NCBI GenBank assembly: GCA_013398295.1
Contig: VZSF01003314.1
Coordinates: 232,754 to 296,753, forward strand
Length of the DNA stretch: 64,000 nucleotides
DNA from: Chionis minor
Lineage: Eukaryota > Chordata > Aves > Charadriiformes > Chionididae
Direction of reading: 5' to 3'
Below are positions 59,100 to 64,000 of this stretch, piece after piece. The notes below the pieces were generated by a model. The model had not been told where the DNA came from and searched no databases. It saw only the letters and a program-made list of their open reading frames with translations. The position numbers were made by a program, and so were the translations under genes. Positions within the stretch are counted from its first letter, which is position 1; each line of letters begins with the position of its first letter.

Positions 59100-62000
59100 T
59101 CTGTTTGTAAGGCATTACCTTGGAGGACAATTCTAGTCTGCTCTGATATGTGCTTGTATCTCATGATTTCATATGCACTTGCTAAAGCACCCTCAGTGAT
59201 GATTGCCTGTCTACAGTTATGTTTTGACATTTATGAATTATGCAGGTTTTTATCTGTTTAATGTGTATGTTGACTTCATATCATCCTAGTTTCTTAATCA
59301 AGATGCCAGGCAAGATAGAGTATATGCCCTCTGAGGCTCCATTAATCATACATATAATCTCATCAAAAAGATATTACAAGACCTAAAAAGTTTTAATTCT
59401 GAGAGTTCCAGCACATCACTCAAACAGATGTCCCTCATGATAACACGGCTTTCCTCAGAGCGTTCTTGATGAGTTTTATGAGTTGGCTGGTTGTTCTATA
59501 GGGGCACTTGGGCATATGCATTATGCATCAGCTTGTTCTTGTTTTGCTTTATCTGTCAACACACTGGTTGATAAGTGTTCACAATCATTGGCTGCATCAC
59601 TTTTAGTGATTCAGAATTAGAAAATCCCTTTTTCTAAGTTCGTACAATGTTGTAATTCCTCTTCTTCTAAGAAAAAACCCCATAAAGGTTACAATGAGTC
59701 ATTTCAACACTATGATAAAGTGACTTTATTACTAAGATTTAGTGATTTTATGTCAATAAAAACACAATCCTAAAGCCTCATATTTATTATTGGTTATAGC
59801 ACTGGTATGTAGAAAAACATGTAATATCTCCTGTTATATAGGATCTTGAATAATTTTGTTTTCAGTAGCTTGATTTTATGCTAACTTTTTTTGTTTGCTT
59901 GCTTTTATTCTGTTCATCCTGACCTTTTTAAATAACTGCTTGCTTTTCTAGGCTAGGTAGACAAAAAGATATACAGCAGAGGCAATCCACACTCCATAGC
60001 CACTTCATGGCTCAAGCTTCTCCATGGCTTGATGGGTTTTTCTCTAGAAAATCCACTTATTTAGGCAGCTTAATCTGTTTTCCGCAGGAGAATATTAATG
60101 TTTCCCAGGGTCCTGAAGCTTGATCAGAAAATGGCAAGTTTTCAAACCCGCTAGTTTGAAACTGCAAGTGATAAATATATGAAAATAGCGACACAGGGTA
60201 ACAGCCAAGATCCGTCTCCTCCATGAACTTGTGGCCCACAGCAAATGCTCTGGGAAGAGTGTAGGAAGAAGGTGAGTCTGCAGTGGTGCTGCTGCAGACC
60301 GCTCTCCTTGCCTCCAGCTATCCGCAGCTCGGGGACTCCCTGAGTTGAAGATGACATAAACTCCTATCTTCCACTACCTCCGCTGCTCTTTTGGTTAATT
60401 GCATTTGGCTATATTAAAATGCATCATATGCCAACGAGCCCAGTTTGATAAGCAACTGTGTTAAGCCCTTATAAATGATTCTTTGCAATGTCAGTGTTTG
60501 TGTCTTCTATATATTTTATGAGGTAAATGTTGACATATCATCTGGTTTCTACCTAAGTAAAAAATAGATCGCTGTGGAAATATTTTACTGAATAATCTTC
60601 ATTTGTAGATATCTGCACTTTGACCATTCACGAGCTCTTATTCTGTTCATTGAGGGGATTCACTGCTTTTTATAGTGATACGGTGACTAAAAACAAGTGT
60701 TTTTAAGTTGAATGTTGAATAGAGGCAAATTATACTCTGCTGATACTCCTGTCTTGGCTACCTAGGCCAATATGTAATCCTACCAAAATCTACTGATTAA
60801 CGAGATTTATTTTGCATAATTAGGCAACTATTTTTTAATTTGTTATTGACTGCATTATGTCACTGTTTCTATGAGTTTGCCAGGTATGTACATTATGACA
60901 AATAGGCTATTGCTATATCTGAATCATTTTGTGTGCTCTTTGTTTTAACAAGAACATTATGGTTATTGTGGAACTCGCACAGCTCTGAGATGAGTTAAAG
61001 GTTAGCAGGAATGGTTCAACGAGCTCCTGGACACAAAGATCCCCTTTCTGAAATGTAAAACAGTCCTAGCAGCTGCAGGTTAATATCCTTTGTAACCACA
61101 AATGGAAAAGAGAATAATTAGTTATCCATGTTTTTTTCTAAATGCAGATCAAAATATTGAGCAATTTTTCTGTGTCATTAAAGAAAATCTTATCCTTATA
61201 AGCTAATAGCAGGTATACACTATTTCGAGATTGTCTTTTGTTTAAGGACTAGCTTTTAGTCTTTAATTAAGTTCTTATTGTCCTTAAACCTGTTGACTGC
61301 TACTGTTTGTTGGTGCCTTTTGTTTATCATTTTATGTGCATTTCCTTGCCAATAGTTTGTGTTCACTGTTATCGCATCTCAAGGTTTTCTTGGTTTTACT
61401 CCCTACTTCTTTGTAAACAGTGTCAAAGTAGTTGTCTTCATAGCTGTAGGACTGTAGGGCTTAGCTACCCAGTAAGGCATTCTTAACTTAAACTCATTAT
61501 TCTCATTTTTGTCATTTTTTAATTCCCACTTTGAGGTTGGATCCAAGTTTTGCTAGTTCTTATGTTAGAAAGAAGATGGAGACGATCCTTAGTATTCTTT
61601 AACCAGTGGCTTTGGTGTTACCTCTCATTTACGCGTTTTTAGACTTAGATATTATTTAATGGTTTTGTATAACTGGAACAAATTAAACAGGTAGGATAAT
61701 ATGCAACTGCAGAATGTTATCAGCACTCACAAGTCACTCGATACGGCGAAGTTTTCTTTCTGTCCCTGTCTTTCCGGTTCTGAAAAATGTATGTCTTCTT
61801 GCACTGAGCAGAATGTACATCACCGTTACCAACTAGCTCTGACAGTTGATAAGTTCTGTTTTATTGAGTAATAAGTTAATGTCATATCAGCTGCTAGAAC
61901 TAACAGTTTTCACTCATGCACACTGAATTATGGTGTAATCCCTTAGGCTAGGCTCTCTGTCAGTTCAATTACTGCTTAAATGAAGATATGTAAATGAAGA

Positions 62001-64000
62001 TACGATTTTACCATAGCAACCAGTCAGACTAGGCAGAATTCTTCGGTTATCCAGCCTCCTCACAGCTAAATGTAACTGGTGTAGACTGTAAGAGAGGTGG
62101 GCAGTTTACACTGTATATTGAATATTGTACAGGGAACTGCATATAAATCAAATGAATATGGCTAATCGGAGATTAATTAAGGCACCACAATTATGAAGAA
62201 AGTAAATACATTCAGTTGATAAAGAGCATAACTGGTGAGGGATCCATTTTACTAAAGCAGTTTAAAATAAGCACAGTCCTGTACGGTGTTGAGAATGAAG
62301 GAATTCATTCAAATTTAGGAAAACTGTCTTTTTCAGGATCAAGGCTCATTTTTCTCACTGAAACCAATGCAAATCAAAGACCCAACTCTTCTAGATTTCT
62401 GACTATGGAACGAGGTTTGTTTCCTTGTTTGAGAAAGTATTGGGGGCTTGCAGAGTTCAGTAGTATAAAGCCTCATCTCAAAAAACACAGACAAATATTT
62501 TCCCAGATTCAGTGAAGTAATTTAGTAAACTCTCCTGTAAATTGTAAAGCTCCTGAAGAGACACTGATGTAAGTGGTATCTGGCAGTTTTGCATTTTCCA
62601 GTGGTATTATATCAGGTTACTGGTCAAAGCAAGATACCTATGCATATGTACATGACGTTTATAACATTTTGCCAGTTATGAAATGTTAGCCTCGGTTTTG
62701 AAATTCTGTCTGTGATCACTCTTGTTTTGCCTTCACTGACAAACATCCTAGAAATACAGATTTTTTTTTTCCTGATGATACTTCAATCAAATAGAAATGC
62801 ATTTCTTGCTCTTTTCAAGACTTAACAGAAATTCTTAGTCCAAAGTGCTGGAGGCTTTAGGAAATACAGTAGCCGGTCTCCTTGGTGAACATAAAAGGGT
62901 TCTTTGTCTCAGCTGAACGTACCACACAAATTACAGGAATGCATACTGGCCTGCTTGTGACCAGAGCCCAGCTATGTAAATCCAGGGTTGCTTCAAACTT
63001 TTCCTAAGCCTGCTGGGGTTTACACAGGTGTGGGAAGAAAGAATTTATTCTAGTTCATATCGAGAAGGTATGTGCAATTATACAAACGTTTCTGGGCACA
63101 AATAAACTTCTATGGTTACATGCTGCTGTTATTACCAGAACTAAGATACATTTTTTAAGTGTTTTCTATACCCTTAGAAACAGCACTGAGTGCTTGTGCA
63201 GAGATGTTTAGATTTAGTGAATGGAAGGATTTAGGCAGGAGCTTTGGTCATGATGAAGGAAGAAAGAATTTTTTAAGAGGAAAATGCAGGCTCTTGTGCT
63301 TAAGATGTATGCATTGAAGGGGAATGGGGGAGGGGGACGAACGTCATATTCAAGGTCTGAGGATGAGTGCATGCAAATACTTTGCCTCTAAACCTTTAAG
63401 CCAAGCTATGAGGTGTTCACTCTGGGCGCAGGGCCGAGTAGTTTCTTCCATTTTGTACACATGAGGCAAAGGAAAGACAAAAGATCTGACAGTCCACTCC
63501 TCCTGTTTGCTTCTCACTTCTTCTCTGCTTACTGTTTCACAGAAAACTGTCAATTTTTCTTAAAGATTGTGGCAAAGTCTCTCAGAACAACACCAGCTGA
63601 GCCTTATGCATGCAGAGATACGTAGTGGTGCTGCTGGATGACAGGGTGGGTATCTGAAAGGAAGAATACAAAAAGAGGTGGGGGAGAAACGTGTCCTGAG
63701 CACACTCTGTTCGTGTGCTTGAGAGATCCGTGGTCTCCCAGGTCACTGCAACAAGAACCACCTCTCTTCCCACACAGAGGACTTGGGAACTGAGGATCCC
63801 TCATCTTTCCTTTCCTTCCTCATGCAAGCTTTCTCCTGCAACACTGACAGCACCACCAGACTGTTCTAACAAATCTCCATGGGGTTTGGCATAGCTCTGT
63901 GACACATGAAACCCAGCCACCTCTGTGCATAGCATTCCCAGTGTCCCCAGCCAGCTCTGGGAATCAAAGCTGGTGTTTGGCTCAAAATACTTTCTGTAGG
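59100..64000. other. AT-rich DNA, no gene seen
   Basis: Intron-like or intergenic sequence. A 99-codon frame at 62216-62515 and shorter ones show no recognisable family. No interspersed repeat was identified; GC content rises slightly from about 63350 to the end. Confidence 0.5.

Noticed and set aside
58832..59230. 132-codon minus-strand frame with a Phe/Leu/Ser repeat, and the Lys/Arg/Glu frame opposite
   Set aside because: Both are translations of the AAAG/AAAGG microsatellite at 58941-59090.

Overview
This is eukaryotic nuclear DNA, almost certainly from a bird. Several CR1 LINE fragments carry the avian 3' end (the ATTCTATGATTCTATG tail and the 'aatcatagaatcac...gggttggaagagacctt' motif), and there are two avian-type endogenous-retrovirus LTRs without internal genes. 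Most of the window is AT-rich, has no long open frames and looks like intron or intergenic DNA. It comes from a draft assembly: there is one 143-base N gap and three single-N joints, each flanked by the same sequence on both sides.

Layout. About 480-1250 is a CpG island interrupted by the N gap (725-867). A minus-strand start codon (946-944) opens a frame that runs into the gap, so a gene may begin here and leave the window to the left. A second short CpG-rich patch lies at 1590-1780, beyond a CR1 insertion (1336-1577). From about 1.9 to 42.6 kb the DNA is AT-rich and apparently non-genic. It holds a solo LTR (11398-11975), CR1 pieces (26219-26487, 38488-38588, 39286-39726), a few exon-like segments with good splice signals but no recognised product, and two stretches that read like conserved regulatory elements (about 18545-18790 and 31260-31580).

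From 42.7 to 47.2 kb the composition changes sharply. A GC-rich stretch holds a degenerate 16-bp minisatellite (43244-43490), a roughly 34-bp minisatellite (43810-44110) and a 2.6-kb purine-only-like minisatellite (about 44500-47130). Inside the last one sits a 400-bp CpG island with a perfect NRF1 palindrome (46074-46085), GC boxes, an ATG in good context (46121) and a splice donor 48 nt later. This is the best candidate for a gene start on the plus strand. Its downstream exons could not be found by eye.

From 47.2 to 64 kb the sequence is again mostly unremarkable: a CR1 copy (49225-49560), microsatellites, a GC-rich tandem-repeat patch (54935-55460), an antisense LTR (about 55498-56190) followed directly by a CR1 end, an ancient CR1 (57365-57690), and a 213-codon minus-strand frame of unknown status (57796-58437). 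No known protein-coding gene, tRNA, rRNA or CRISPR array could be named from the sequence alone.
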